Positions 26,909 through 37,000 of a stretch of DNA of 64,000 nt are shown one piece after another. A model generated the notes under the pieces. It was not told where the DNA came from and did no database searches. It saw only the letters and a list, made by a program, of their open reading frames with translations. This DNA is from SW132 sp038150125. Its GTDB lineage: Bacteria; Bacteroidota; Rhodothermia; Balneolales; Balneolaceae. The stretch spans positions 1-64,000 of the forward strand of contig NZ_JBBVMF010000019.1 in NCBI RefSeq assembly GCF_038150125.1. The letters are read 5' to 3'. Made by a program: the position numbers and the translations under genes. Each line of letters starts with the position of its first letter. Position 1 is the first letter of the stretch.

Positions 26909-26941
26909 AAAAAACCCACCGGCTACCAACCGGCGGGTTTT
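26909..26941 (-). terminator. rho-independent terminator
   Basis: On the minus strand CCCGCCGG, a seven-base loop, CCGGTGGG and then six Ts. In RNA the only irregular pair is a G-U wobble, which shows the functional strand is minus. It lies about 33 bases after the stop of the acidic lipoprotein gene. Confidence 0.8.
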
Positions 26942-26974
26942 CATTACTATTGCTTTGGGGTATTGGACAATTTT

Positions 26975-27703
26975 TTAGTCATCTTCATCATCATCGTCGT
27001 CATCTTCATCATCATCCTCTTCCTCGAAACCTTCAAATGAGTTTTCAATGTTCTCATTTATTTGCTCGAAGTTGTTGCTGACATTTGGATCAAGATCATT
27101 TCCGCTTGGGTCCTTGAACCAGCTGTTGATGTCGATGTTTATAACAAGATCTGTACTTTCAGATTCAGACACATCGAGCGGCGGATTCAGCTCCATTTCA
27201 ATTTCAAAATCTTCCCATGATTTAAAGGTAAATTCCTCTCCCTGGTAAAGTCCTTTTACCACAACCGAATAGGTTCTGTCACCGTCTCGGAAATCGGGAT
27301 CACTCAAGGTAGCGGTATCTTCCTCGTCATCCGGTCGCTCCACTTCAAGTTCAAACTCATCGTAGAGTCCCGGCAGGATATTCTGTGCAGAAATATTTAT
27401 AGGTGAGCCATCAAGCGGAAGATTCACAATGAAACCCTCCTCTTCAAAATCCAGAGAGTCATCTGAAACACTCTCAAGTTCCATTTCATCGATATAGAGT
27501 TTTACTTCCTGAATTTCATAGCTCATTAGCTTCTGTGATGCCATTAACTGTCCAGCGGTAGATGTTGAACCGGTATTTATTTGCATCTGAACCTGAACTT
27601 CGGATCGCCCGGAATCTGATTCGGGATTTATGATATTACAACCCAAAGCTGCGAAGGATGCGAATAAAATGATCACTAACTGCGTTACTAATGGATTTTT
27701 CAT
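26975..27703 (-). CDS. acidic lipoprotein, unknown function
   Basis: 242 residues with lipobox AALGC (Cys22). The mature part is beta-rich (VQMQINTGSTSTAG, EIQEVKLYIDEMELES, INISAQNILPGLYDEFELEV), reminiscent of DUF4382-like cell-surface lipoproteins, and ends in an almost pure Asp/Glu tail of about 20 residues, similar in style to the tail of the DUF5666 protein at 19075. Such tails may bind Ca2+ or a basic partner. Monocistronic with its own terminator. I cannot name the family. Confidence 0.7.
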   Translation of the reverse strand: MKNPLVTQLVIILFASFAALGCNIINPESDSGRSEVQVQMQINTGSTSTAGQLMASQKLMSYEIQEVKLYIDEMELESVSDDSLDFEEEGFIVNLPLDGSPINISAQNILPGLYDEFELEVERPDDEEDTATLSDPDFRDGDRTYSVVVKGLYQGEEFTFKSWEDFEIEMELNPPLDVSESESTDLVINIDINSWFKDPSGNDLDPNVSNNFEQINENIENSFEGFEEEDDDEDDDDDDEDD

Positions 27704-27801
27704 GAGTTTGGCTGTTGATTATTGAAATTCCGTTTGTGGTAGTAATACAGATGAGATGAAGGTGTCCCCCTAACGGGTTTCTATTTTTTTTGATACGTAT
27801 A

Positions 27802-27819
27802 TCGAAGCTCCTGCTTCGA
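27802..27819. repeat. hairpin repeat TCGAAGC/GCTTCGA, copy 1
   Basis: TCGAAGC, four-base loop, GCTTCGA. Copies at 27949-27966 and 52622-52639. Confidence 0.6.
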
Positions 27820-27910
27820 TTGCTTTGTTTCTTCTTATACATCAATTCTGAGCCACAGGGCCTGATTTCATACGGCGGACCAATGTTTAATTATCAGTCT
27901 TTTTCTGACT

Positions 27911-27966
27911 TTCGGGCCTGTCGAACAGGGACGTTCGACTTACGTAAATCGAAGCTCCTGCTTCGA
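27911..27966. repeat. composite hairpin repeat, copy 2
   Basis: GTCGAACAGGGACGTTCGAC (itself palindromic) followed by TACGTAAATCGAAGC and GCTTCGA. A fuller version of the element whose halves occur separately at 28062, 52622 and 53545. Confidence 0.6.
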
Positions 27967-28061
27967 TTATTCGAAAACGGGCAATTAACAGGTTACGAAT
28001 TGAATTTTTGCTGAAGCCCGTGACCCTATGGATTTCGTATCAATCCCAATCCGTTTCCAGC

Positions 28062-28092
28062 CATGTCGAACGGGGACGTACGACCTACGTTA
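28062..28092. repeat. half of composite hairpin repeat
   Basis: ATGTCGAACGGGGACGTACG and then ACCTACGT, matching the first half of the element at 27911 and the element next to the GH81 stop at 53545. The rest of 27704-28203 is AT-rich with no credible gene. Confidence 0.5.
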
Positions 28093-28203
28093 TCTTAAAT
28101 ATGATTTGTATTCACATTACTGTATTAGTATACTCATACAGTAGAACAAATAAATATATATCTCAGATAAATGACAGTAATCACATAAACTTATAACGAA
28201 CAG

Positions 28204-29055
28204 ATGATATCCATAAAAAACCTTTCGTTTGCTTTCAAAAAGAATAAACCACTCTTTAAAGACCTTTCTCTCCAGATGGAGACCAGTAAAATTTACGGGC
28301 TGTTCGGATTGAATGGCGCAGGTAAAACCACGCTTCTAAATCATATAACGGGTATGCTTTTTCCGGCAGAAGGCGAGTGTACTGTTAATGGAGTTACAGC
28401 ACGTGAACGGTCGCCACAAATGCTGAGTGATCTTTTCCTGATTCCCGAGCAGTTCGACCTGCCTTCTATGACCGGCACACAATACACAGAGATTCACGCC
28501 CCTTTTTATCCGACATTTGATGAGGCCCTGTTTGAGTCTGTGATTGATGAATTCAAGGTTGATATCACATCCAAGCTTCAGGAACTCTCATACGGTCAGC
28601 GCAAAAAATTCCTTATTGCGTTCGCCCTGGCTACGAATACCCGCGTGCTTCTAATGGACGAACCCACAAACGGCCTCGACATCCCGGCAAAAAGTCAGTT
28701 TCGCCGGATTGTGGCATCACTTGATTACTCAAACCGGTGCATCGTCATTTCAACTCACCAGGTTCGGGATCTCGGTGCGATGATCGACCAGGTTTCGGTT
28801 ATCAAAAACGGGGAAATCGTCTTCAATCACGGCCTTGATGCCATTCAGAAGAACTTGTCCTTCAAAAAAATACCGGCCGATTCTGAAACTGACTACATCT
28901 ACGGAGAGGAGGCTCTGGGTAGCGTTCATGCTGTATTCAGAGCCGGAGCTGTCAATGAGCACGCATCCGAAGAATTGGATATGGAGCTACTGTTTAACGC
29001 TATCATCAGCCAAACCAACAATATTCAAGAAGAATTTAAAACTGTATCAGTATGA
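28204..29055 (+). CDS. ABC transporter ATP-binding protein
   Basis: 283 residues. Walker A GLNGAGKTT, signature LSYGQRKKF, Walker B LLMDEPTNGLD and H-loop VISTHQVRD are all present. The C-terminal 60 residues are an extension typical of export-type ATPases of this class. It couples to the permease whose ATG overlaps its stop by four bases. With the GntR regulator downstream this is a YtrA-type regulated ABC operon, often linked to antibiotic or cell-envelope stress; the substrate here is unknown. Confidence 0.9.
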   Translation: MISIKNLSFAFKKNKPLFKDLSLQMETSKIYGLFGLNGAGKTTLLNHITGMLFPAEGECTVNGVTARERSPQMLSDLFLIPEQFDLPSMTGTQYTEIHAPFYPTFDEALFESVIDEFKVDITSKLQELSYGQRKKFLIAFALATNTRVLLMDEPTNGLDIPAKSQFRRIVASLDYSNRCIVISTHQVRDLGAMIDQVSVIKNGEIVFNHGLDAIQKNLSFKKIPADSETDYIYGEEALGSVHAVFRAGAVNEHASEELDMELLFNAIISQTNNIQEEFKTVSV

Positions 29056-29843
29056 AATCATTACCGATGACAAACGGCTTTTCATTCGAACGATTCAAAT
29101 GGGTTACTTATCGATTGCTTGTAATCAACAAAAAAGAGTATGCCTTTGGAATTGGAGGCACACTTATCGGACTATACGCTTTTTGGATTCTGATGGGAGT
29201 TTTTGGGTCGCAACAAACGCTGCAGGAAAATAGTACGATCGTTCTTGCATTCGGCACCGTGATTTACCAGATCGGTGGCTACGTACTCACCGCTTCGATC
29301 TTCAGCGAACTTCAGTCGCCCGGGTCTGCTGCGCAATTTCTCACCCTGCCTGCCAAAACCGGAGAAAAGTTGTTTTCCGGCTGGGTGATCTCTTACGTTC
29401 TTTACACACTCGTTGCATTTCTGGGACTTTCATTACTAATTTTAGTCATGTCGCTCACAGGCAATCTATTGTTTGACGGAGAGTTTCAGAACTTATACGA
29501 TTTGACCAAGATCTACCTGAATAATGTTGTACTTGTCTACCTTGTCTTTAACAGCATATTTTTACTTGGGGCAGCCTACTTCAAAGGGAAAAACTTCTTA
29601 AAAACTGCCTTCTCAATTTTTCTCTTTTTTGTGTTCATGGGTATACTCATGATTATTCTATCAAATATTATTTCAAATTTTGCCGGTCCGGTAATGTTTA
29701 GCTGGTCAGTTTATCCATTCGCATCTTTTGAAAGTAGCGGCATATTTAAAAAACTGTTCCTTCAATTACTATATGTTCTGCCGCTCACGTTACTATTTCT
29801 AACCTTCAGCTACTTTCGTCTCAAAAACAGACAGGTGGCGTAA
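29052..29843 (+). CDS. ABC transporter permease, ABC-2-like
   Basis: 263 residues with about six hydrophobic helices and no periplasmic domain. ATGA overlap with the ATPase gene and one-base overlap with the regulator show tight translational coupling. Sequence is weakly conserved, as usual for such permeases; the assignment is from topology and context. Confidence 0.8.
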   Translation: MKSLPMTNGFSFERFKWVTYRLLVINKKEYAFGIGGTLIGLYAFWILMGVFGSQQTLQENSTIVLAFGTVIYQIGGYVLTASIFSELQSPGSAAQFLTLPAKTGEKLFSGWVISYVLYTLVAFLGLSLLILVMSLTGNLLFDGEFQNLYDLTKIYLNNVVLVYLVFNSIFLLGAAYFKGKNFLKTAFSIFLFFVFMGILMIILSNIISNFAGPVMFSWSVYPFASFESSGIFKKLFLQLLYVLPLTLLFLTFSYFRLKNRQVA

Positions 29844-30205
29844 TGGATTTCTCAGAAAACAGGCCTATTTATCTCCAGATTGTCGACCATTTTTGCAGTC
29901 AGATTCTGAACAGAAAATGGACGCCTGACGAACGGATTCCATCTGTTCGGGATGTTGCTGTCCAGCTTGAAGTAAACCCCAATACGGCCATACGGGCGTT
30001 TCATTATCTTCAGGAAAAAGACGTCCTCTATAACCAGCGCGGCGTTGGTTACTTTGTGGCTGATGACGCCTATGACAAGGTTATTGATCTGAAACGCGAG
30101 GAGTTTATCGAATATAAGCTGCCGGTGCTGTTTAGAGATATGAAGCAGCTTGGATTTACATGTGGTGAACTGGAGGACTTGTATGAAGAGCATTATGGGG
30201 AATGA
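29843..30205 (+). CDS. GntR-family regulator (YtrA subfamily)
   Basis: 120 residues. The N-terminal winged helix (RPIYLQIVDHFCSQILNRKW, IPSVRDVAVQLEVNPNTAIR) is followed only by a short helical dimerisation segment, the mark of the YtrA subfamily, which controls adjacent ABC operons. Last gene of the three-gene operon, so probably feedback control from the distal position. No operator was identified with confidence upstream of 28204. Confidence 0.92.
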   Translation: MDFSENRPIYLQIVDHFCSQILNRKWTPDERIPSVRDVAVQLEVNPNTAIRAFHYLQEKDVLYNQRGVGYFVADDAYDKVIDLKREEFIEYKLPVLFRDMKQLGFTCGELEDLYEEHYGE

Positions 30206-30644
30206 TTATAAGCAGGAAGTACAAATTAATAGTTATAAGATAAGAGTTTAACTAACAGCAACAGGCTTCTAAAAAAGCATGTTGAATAGTTTTTCCTGTC
30301 CTTTTTATTCAATGAATGCATTATACTGACCATCCCTATCAAATCTACTCTGGAGAGGAGAAATGGATTTGAAGACTGCTGTACGCAGATTATCAAACCG
30401 AGAGGTTTGTTGGAAAGGTCGAGAGGTATGCTATGGCTTCAGCTTCTATAAATGCCTGCGAAACACACCCCTGATTTTCGAAAGACTTGCTTCGCACGCT
30501 TTCTCAATTCTGTCCCCTCTTGCCATAGTTAGGGATCCCTCCGGGGCAAGATGGGATTTATACGTATCCCTTACGACTCATTGCTTACTTATGCCCCCGA
30601 ATAACCAATTCACAAATCAACAAAAAACTAATCAACTAATCAAT
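30206..30644. other. intergenic region, no supported gene
   Basis: A short frame (30363-30692) opens here, but it overlaps the end of the glpQ-like gene and has no protein-like composition. The stretch 30420-30560 carries paired words (GAGAGG, TTGCCATAG/CTATGGC) suggestive of a decayed palindromic repeat. Confidence 0.4.
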
Positions 30645-31526
30645 CTATGGCGCCCGGTTCGGATAGTCCGTAATGATTCCGTCCACGCCTAGCTCGAGCA
30701 GGCGGATCATCTCATCCCTGTCATTTACGGTCCATGGAATTAGTTTCATGCCTAACCGATCTGTTTTATCGACCAGGAGCGGTGTTACAAGATCATAACT
30801 CGGGCTCCAGATATCAGGGGTAAACCCAAGAATTTCCGTCATTAACTCTACCGACTGAGATTCGTCGTAAACCAGCATGGCGAGTGTGACGTCAGGATCA
30901 AGCTGACGCATTGCAATTAGAGTTAATGGATCAAACGACTGTACTATGGTGCGATCTAATATATCAAGATCTACCAACTGGTCGTAAAGAAGCTGCGCAA
31001 ACTCATTTGGCAGCGGACTGTATACGCCGTACCAGTCGGGCTGGCTTTTGGTTTCAATATTGTATCTCACAGGTGGATAATTCTGTTCATAAACATACGT
31101 CTCAACAGCCAAAATAGCTTCTGCAAGTAGTGGCTTAGTCACATCCATTGCCTGCTGATCCGGAAAATTAGAGTTACCCCGTCGCCCCACATCATAGAGC
31201 TGAGTCTCTTCAAAGGTCATTTCAAAAATGTTAAGGCTTCGTTCTACCTCTTGAGTAACGGGGCTGCCATCAGCTCTTGATGTGATGGTATGATTAAACC
31301 AGGGCTCATGTGACACGACTACCTGGCGGTCGCTTGTAACAACGACATCAAGTTCCACTGTATCTACACCTTCTTCCACAGCTCGTAAAAATCCTGGTAT
31401 TGTGTTTTCGGGGAGAAGTCCGCGCGCTCCGCGATGCCCCTGGAGATCGTACTCAAAGGAAGGTTCGTCCAATGAGCAAGCTGAACCTAATACAATTAAC
31501 AGACAGAGAAGTGTAAGTCTTTTCAT
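30645..31526 (-). CDS. glpQ: glycerophosphodiester phosphodiesterase, lipoprotein
   Basis: About 293 residues from the ATG ending at 31526 (an alternative is at 31541). Signal peptide and lipobox VLGSAC. Catalytic motifs of the GDPD family are present: GHRGARGLLPENTIPGF (catalytic His and metal Glu), VELDVVVTSDRQVVVSHEP (second His, metal Asp) and the C-terminal WTVNDRDEM with GVDGIITDYP. It hydrolyses glycerophosphodiesters to glycerol-3-phosphate and an alcohol in the periplasm. Stands alone on its strand. Confidence 0.92.
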   Translation of the reverse strand: MKRLTLLCLLIVLGSACSLDEPSFEYDLQGHRGARGLLPENTIPGFLRAVEEGVDTVELDVVVTSDRQVVVSHEPWFNHTITSRADGSPVTQEVERSLNIFEMTFEETQLYDVGRRGNSNFPDQQAMDVTKPLLAEAILAVETYVYEQNYPPVRYNIETKSQPDWYGVYSPLPNEFAQLLYDQLVDLDILDRTIVQSFDPLTLIAMRQLDPDVTLAMLVYDESQSVELMTEILGFTPDIWSPSYDLVTPLLVDKTDRLGMKLIPWTVNDRDEMIRLLELGVDGIITDYPNRAP

Positions 31527-31615
31527 ATGATCATATTTCACGGAAATGTAGTGAAAACAGTGGTAAATTCATTTACGCATACTGCGTTCCCCAAAAGTTT
31601 AACATTTCCTTTAAA

Positions 31616-32128
31616 ATGAGAATTTTACTTTTTTTTATTACCCTGTTCCCGCTTCTTCTGGCTCAATCTCACCTTATCGCCTTTCAGGACAACGATATCA
31701 CAACATTTATTTTGGTTCGCCATGCTGAAAAGACAAGCGACAGCCGTGATCCTGGGCTGTCACCTGATGGGATTGAACGTGCGGAGTTGCTGGCGCATAT
31801 GCTTAGTGAAACAGACATTGATGCTGTATACTCTACAAACTTACAGAGAACAACCAGCACCATTCAGCAAATAGCCGATATGAATGAGCTCGAAATACAG
31901 TTTTATGATTATGAAAATCCTGAAGAGACAGCTGCCTCTTGGATTGACCAACATCGTGGAGACGTTGTCTTGATATCAGGCCATTCAAATACAACCCCCG
32001 AATTTACAAATGCACTGCTGGGCCGGCCTTACTTCCAAAAAATGTTTGATGAATCTGATTATGGTAACCTGCTGATTGTTACAATAACTGATTCAGATTC
32101 ACCGCAGCTTTTACACCTCAGATATTAA
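31616..32128 (+). CDS. secreted histidine phosphatase-family protein
   Basis: 170 residues with an N-terminal signal peptide. The phosphohistidine motif FILVRHAEKTSD is intact, the second His is in LISGHSNTTPE, and VYSTNLQRTTSTIQ provides the usual Arg. A short SixA/phosphoglycerate-mutase-like member acting outside the cytoplasm. Divergent from glpQ (90-base shared upstream region), which fits periplasmic phosphate scavenging, though that is inference. Confidence 0.88.
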   Translation: MRILLFFITLFPLLLAQSHLIAFQDNDITTFILVRHAEKTSDSRDPGLSPDGIERAELLAHMLSETDIDAVYSTNLQRTTSTIQQIADMNELEIQFYDYENPEETAASWIDQHRGDVVLISGHSNTTPEFTNALLGRPYFQKMFDESDYGNLLIVTITDSDSPQLLHLRY

Positions 32129-32244
32129 ACAGAAACTCATCAAATCTGCAATTTAAAGCATACATTGAGTTAAGTATTTCCACTCAAGGACACTATCTTT
32201 AGGCCATTCAATTTTAAATCGAAGATCTACACAAAGAAAAGCGC

Positions 32245-32757
32245 ATGAACTCAGAAAAGCTTCGTGAACTGCAATCCCCTCTAAAATCTAAGTACAAGGA
32301 AAATCCGGAAGAAGCAATTGTTACGCTTTCATCAATCGGAAAAATTGGTGACGGAGTCACGTGTAAAGTTGATACCGGTAAAGCAATGGTCGAAGCGGGA
32401 CTACACCCGGCCACTGGTGGCGACGGCATGGCGGCATGCTCAGGTGACATGCTCCTTGATGCACTGGTTGCCTGCGCCGGTGTAACCCTCAATGCCGTAG
32501 CAACTGCTATCGAAGTCGACCTTGGCAGCAACACCGAAATCCGCGCAGAAGGCGATCTTGATTTCCGCGGCACGCTTGGCGTTGACAAAGAAGCGCCTGT
32601 TGGGTTTAAAGAGATCCGGCTTACATTTCATCTCGATACTAATGCCAGCGAAGAACAGATTGCATCTCTCATCAAATTAACCGAGCGCTACTGCGTGGTG
32701 TTTCAGACGCTGAATACTAAGCCTGGGTTAGTTACGAAGCATGAGGTTGTGGGCTAA
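32245..32757 (+). CDS. OsmC-family peroxiredoxin-like protein
   Basis: 170 residues, cytosolic. The two family Cys residues are present, in LLDALVACAGVTL and LTERYCVVFQ. In OsmC/Ohr proteins this pair reduces organic hydroperoxides. The N-terminal region (SIGKIGDGVTCKVDTGK) fits the OsmC-like subgroup. Its TAA at 32755-32757 is followed immediately by a REP element, with no spacer. Confidence 0.9.
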   Translation: MNSEKLRELQSPLKSKYKENPEEAIVTLSSIGKIGDGVTCKVDTGKAMVEAGLHPATGGDGMAACSGDMLLDALVACAGVTLNAVATAIEVDLGSNTEIRAEGDLDFRGTLGVDKEAPVGFKEIRLTFHLDTNASEEQIASLIKLTERYCVVFQTLNTKPGLVTKHEVVG

Positions 32758-32806
32758 GCGACCTGCAAGAGTGACGAACGACAGTGAGTCTCCTGGCAGA
32801 GTCGCC
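32758..32806. repeat. REP element, type A, flush with the OsmC stop
   Basis: GCGACCTGCAAGAGTG...TCCTGGCAGAGTCGCC: an imperfect palindrome with outer arms GCGAC/GTCGC. It starts on the base after the stop codon. Three further type A copies lie near the transposase. Confidence 0.85.
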
Positions 32807-32855
32807 ACCATTTCCTTCAACTGATCCATCACAAATTTCTACCCCCCCTAACACC

Positions 32856-32948
32856 GCAACTCTTCCAGGACCTGACGGACTCTTGAAGGTTGATGAATAG
32901 CGACCTGCAAGAGTGGCGAGCGACAGCGAGTCTCCTGGCAGAGTCGCC
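32856..32948. repeat. REP pair, type B plus type A
   Basis: Type B (32856-32892): GCAACTCTTCCAGG...CTTGAAGGTTG, an imperfect palindrome. Type A follows at 32900-32948, seven bases later. Together they form a BIME-like unit seen twice more at 33737 and 33881. Confidence 0.85.
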
Positions 32949-33051
32949 TCGTTTTGCAGCGTCCCCAGGCCAGAAAAATTTTGAAATTGTAAATAAGGTT
33001 TCTGCACACTACTTTTCATCAACAAGAAAAAATAAAAGAGAGAGAAAAAAA

Positions 33052-33684
33052 ATGGAACCACTTGAAGAGGGGAACTTTTATCACATATATAACAGAGGAG
33101 CTGGCAAAGCTTCAATATTCTTTACTGCCCACGATCATCACTTATTCATTAACAAATATTTCTATTATCTACATGTCTCTTCCGAATCATTTGCGTGGTG
33201 TTTACTCAAAAACCATTTCCATTTACTCCTGCGGGTAAGAACGATTGAGGAGCAGATTCAGACATTTAATGACGTAAAATCGAATTTTCCTGAAAATTCT
33301 TTTTATGGTGATCATTACAACTCACCAAAACCCTACAAAGTTTCTCAGCAGCTTAGCCACCTCTTTAATAGCTACACAAAAAATATTAATCTAAAAACCA
33401 ACAGAAGCGGAACATTGATTGAGGGTTCATTCAAGAGAAAGAAAATAATGGATGAGGTTCATTTTCTTCACATTGTATGTTATATCCATCGCAACCCAAT
33501 TCATCATAGGATTACAGATAATTATTCAGAATATCCATATTCATCATATCAACACATACTTTCAAACAATCATCCTTTTACTGAAACAGGTGAGTTGCTG
33601 AATAGATTTGGTGGGGTCAAAAATTATATAGAAGCCCACCATGAGTTCAAGCTTATGTTGGGCGATGAGTTTTATTTGGAGTAA
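33052..33684 (+). CDS. REP-associated tyrosine transposase (RAYT, Y1/IS200-like)
   Basis: 210 residues from the ATG at 33052 (MEPLEEGNFYHIYNRG); the frame opens further upstream through a REP copy, which is not coding. The HUH motif is KNHFHLLLRV. The candidate catalytic Tyr is in FNSYTKNINLK, followed by the family block GTLIEGSFKRKK and YIHRNPIHH. RAYTs are single-strand nucleases that cut and join REP hairpins and are domesticated rather than selfish. Here at least five REP units lie within 1.3 kb on both sides, as expected for a RAYT-REP pair. No IS ends were found, so autonomous transposition is unlikely. Confidence 0.9.
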   Translation: MEPLEEGNFYHIYNRGAGKASIFFTAHDHHLFINKYFYYLHVSSESFAWCLLKNHFHLLLRVRTIEEQIQTFNDVKSNFPENSFYGDHYNSPKPYKVSQQLSHLFNSYTKNINLKTNRSGTLIEGSFKRKKIMDEVHFLHIVCYIHRNPIHHRITDNYSEYPYSSYQHILSNNHPFTETGELLNRFGGVKNYIEAHHEFKLMLGDEFYLE

Positions 33685-33736
33685 GCCTTTAGCTTAAATC
33701 TATATACAGGTGTTGCTCAACTAATCAGCTCCAACA

Positions 33737-33832
33737 CCTCAACTCTTCCAGGACCTAACGGACTCTTGAAGGTTGCTGGCTCAGCGACCTGCAAGAGTGG
33801 CGAGCGATAGCGAGTCTCCTGGCAGAGTCGCC
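33737..33832. repeat. REP pair, type B plus type A
   Basis: Type B at 33737-33776 (its first arm reads CTCAACTCTTCC) and type A at 33784-33832. Same order and spacing as 32856-32948. Confidence 0.85.
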
Positions 33833-33880
33833 ACCATTTCTTCAAAAAAACAATCAATCAATAGTTCCTACCCCGACACC

Positions 33881-33972
33881 GCAACTCTTCCGGACCTTGC
33901 GGACTCTTGAAGGTTGCTGAATAGCGACCTGCAAGAGTGGCGAACGACAGTGAGTCTCCTGGCAGAGTCGCC
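33881..33972. repeat. REP pair, type B plus type A
   Basis: Type B at 33881-33917 and type A at 33924-33972. The type A copy carries the same variant bases (GAACGACAGTGAG) as the copy next to OsmC, showing sub-lineages. Confidence 0.85.
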
Positions 33973-34020
33973 ACCATTTCCTTCAATCGGTCAATCGCAC
34001 ACGTTCCCTAACTTAACACC

Positions 34021-34058
34021 GCAACTCTTCCAGGACCTGACGGACTCTTGAAAGTTGC
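34021..34058. repeat. REP element, type B, flush with an RND stop
   Basis: GCAACTCTTCCAGGACCTGA...CTTGAAAGTTGC. The last base is 34058 and the stop codon of the minus-strand permease is 34059-34061, so element and gene touch. Confidence 0.85.
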
Positions 34059-37000
34059 TTATTTACTCGCTTTCATCTTATCAAATTCACCGATACTGCT
34101 CTTAACCATTTCATAGCGATCTTCAGAGATTCCGACGACAATGGCGGGTATCACAAAGAGTGTAAGTATGGTGGCAAACGTCAGTCCGCCGATGACTGAT
34201 CGCGCAAGCGGACTCCATGTTGCGGAACCGGCGCCAATTTCTAATGCCAACGGTATCATGGAAAAAATTGTGGTTAAAGCGGTAAGCAATATCGGCCGCA
34301 TTCTGCGCTTACATGCCTGCAGGAACGCAACAAGATATGCGCGCTCCGTACTTGCTGTTTTCCCGGTATAGAAATGAATGTAATCCACGAGCACAATACC
34401 GTTGTTTACCACAATTCCAACCAGGATCACAATTCCAATGTAGGCCGGAACACTTAGCGGTGTCCCTGTGATAAACAGAAAGACGAGCGATCCGAAAAAC
34501 GCAAGCGGCACTGTCATCATGATAATAAACGGGTCTCTGAGGTTTTCAAAGAGGGAAGCCATCACCATATAGGTGAGCAGCAGAGAAAAAAGAAATGCAA
34601 ACATCATTTCAGTCTGGCTCTGGTCAATATCAGACGTGGAGCCTGTAAAATCGTACCTGAATCCATCAGGCAGCACGATTTCTTCGGTAAGTATCGACTG
34701 TATGTTCTCCTTGTATTCATTTGCGTTTCCCCTCACATTAACCGTCAGATCAATATACACTTCACGATCTCTTCTTGAAATCCGGCTCAGCCCCTGGTGA
34801 AGCTGAAAGTCACCCACTGCTAAAATCGGGATTCGAACATCATCTGTTTGAAGAACATCGAGAGCAAACAGGTCTTCTCTATTTTGAAACCGGTCTCGGT
34901 CATTTCGAACCTGGATGGGAATCTCCCGGCCTTCCTCTCTGAAAAATCCTGCCCTTGATCCGCGGGCCTGCGTTCCAAAAGCGTTTGCCACCTCACCAGC
35001 TGAAACACCTATGCGGCTAATTCGCTGACGGTCTAATACGTAGTGCAACTCCGGTGTCGGGCGGTTTCGGTTTGTGGTTACTGATGTGACGTTTTCCTCT
35101 TCTGTAAGCCGGTCTTCTATTCGGACGGAGTATTCCTGCAATGTTTCGACATCCGGCCCGATTAGCGTAAGACGTATGCCGCTTCCGCCCCAGCCCCGGC
35201 CGGTGGGTATGCCGCCCCCCCCGCTCGCTTCTACCTCAAGATCAACCTCAGGTGAATCGAGCATTTCCTGGGTCAGAGCTACCATATCCTGAGTCGTACG
35301 GGTTCGTTCCGATTGGTCCGTCAACAGAACTTTCATTTCACCAAGATTCGACTCACGGCTCCAGCGCTGCCGGCCAATACTCGTGATTACTGTCTGAACC
35401 TCTTCCAGTTCCAGAAGCCGGTCTGTATACTCTCTTAGTTCAGTAGCCGTATTATAGAGTTCATTCCCGGCGGGAAACGTGACTCTGACTCTATATTCAC
35501 CGCTGTCATTTTCGGGGAAAAATTCGGATGGAATGGCCGTAAACAAATATACTGATCCTAAAATGATACCCACAACAAATACCAATACCGTCCATTTTTT
35601 ATCCAGGATCCAGATCAGTATTCTGCCGTAGTTTTGTTCCAGGGCATTAATTGCCTTAAACATCATGCTTTTCCGATTGAACTCTTCACGCTTCAGAATG
35701 AGTGAGGCAAGCACCGGTATCAGTATAATGGACGCAATAAATGAACTCGTGATAGCAATGGAAATCGTAAGAGCGAGATCACGTGTCACTGTTCCCGTAA
35801 CCCCGCTTACAGCGAGGATCGGTACAAAAACAGCCAGGGTTGTCAATGTCGATCCCAAAAGTGCACCGGTCACTTCATTTGTGCCCTCAAGAGCCGCCTG
35901 CATTCTTTTCTGGCCGCTTTCAAGCTTGTTGGCGATGCTTTCCGATACCACAATAGAGTTATCAACAAGCAATCCAATGGCAAGTGCAAGGCCGGTTATG
36001 GAAATTATGTTGAGGCTGATATCCAAAAAATACATTGCAGCAAACGTGGCGGTCAGCGATACGGGAATACTCATAGCAACAACAAACGCGATTCGCCATC
36101 CTCCCATAAACAGCAGCAAAATCAAGATAACCACGACGAGTGCGATGAGTGCCGACTGCGACAAGTTAGAAACCGAATCCTGGATAAACTCGCCTTCATT
36201 ACTCAATACCTGCATATTTACCCCGCCCGGAAGACTGCTTCGAAAGCTTTCCATCTGATCCAGAACTGCCTTGGCAACATCAAGCGTATTGGCATCCGAC
36301 TGCTTCTGGATTTCAATCTTTACGCTGTTTTGACCGTTTACCTCTTCAAGAGATTCAATATCGGCGTACGTATTCTCTACAGTAGCTACATCAGAAACAC
36401 GGATGGGCACCCCGCTCTCACTTATTTTGATAACGGTTGAGCGTATTTCATCAATCGATTTATAAATGGCTTCTGCACGGATGCTATAACTCACCCGGTC
36501 AGACACCAGCGAGCCGATAGGCCGGTTGACATTATTGCTTTGAATTGCACTGACTACTTCATTAGGTAGTACGCGGCTGCGGGCAAGTGCATCAGGATCA
36601 AGCGTCACAAAAAAGTTTCGCTCAAGCCCACCTTGTGTATCGGCCGCGGCAACACCCGGAATTCGCTCAAGCCTGGGTTCAACAAAATCAATCGAAAGCT
36701 GGCGCAGTTCGTCGAGGCCCATTGACCGAGATTCAATACTGAGCTCAATAATGGGGGACCTGTCCGGATCAAACTGAAAAATGACGGGCTCATTGGCCTC
36801 TGCCGGCAGCTGCTGCCTGATGCGGTCCATTGCCTCCCGGATTTTCATTTCCGACTGCTGAATATTGCTGTTAGGATCCATCCTGAGAATAATAAACGCT
36901 CCTCCCTGCCGCACATTTGACTCGAGTGACTCGATCCCCTCCACGCCCATAATCGCACCTTCGATAGGTTCCACTACCAGGCGGGACATATCCTCCGGGT

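Noticed and set aside
30363..30692. 109-codon frame upstream of the glpQ-like gene
   Set aside because: Overlaps the end of a real gene, composition not protein-like, and lies in repeat-like DNA.
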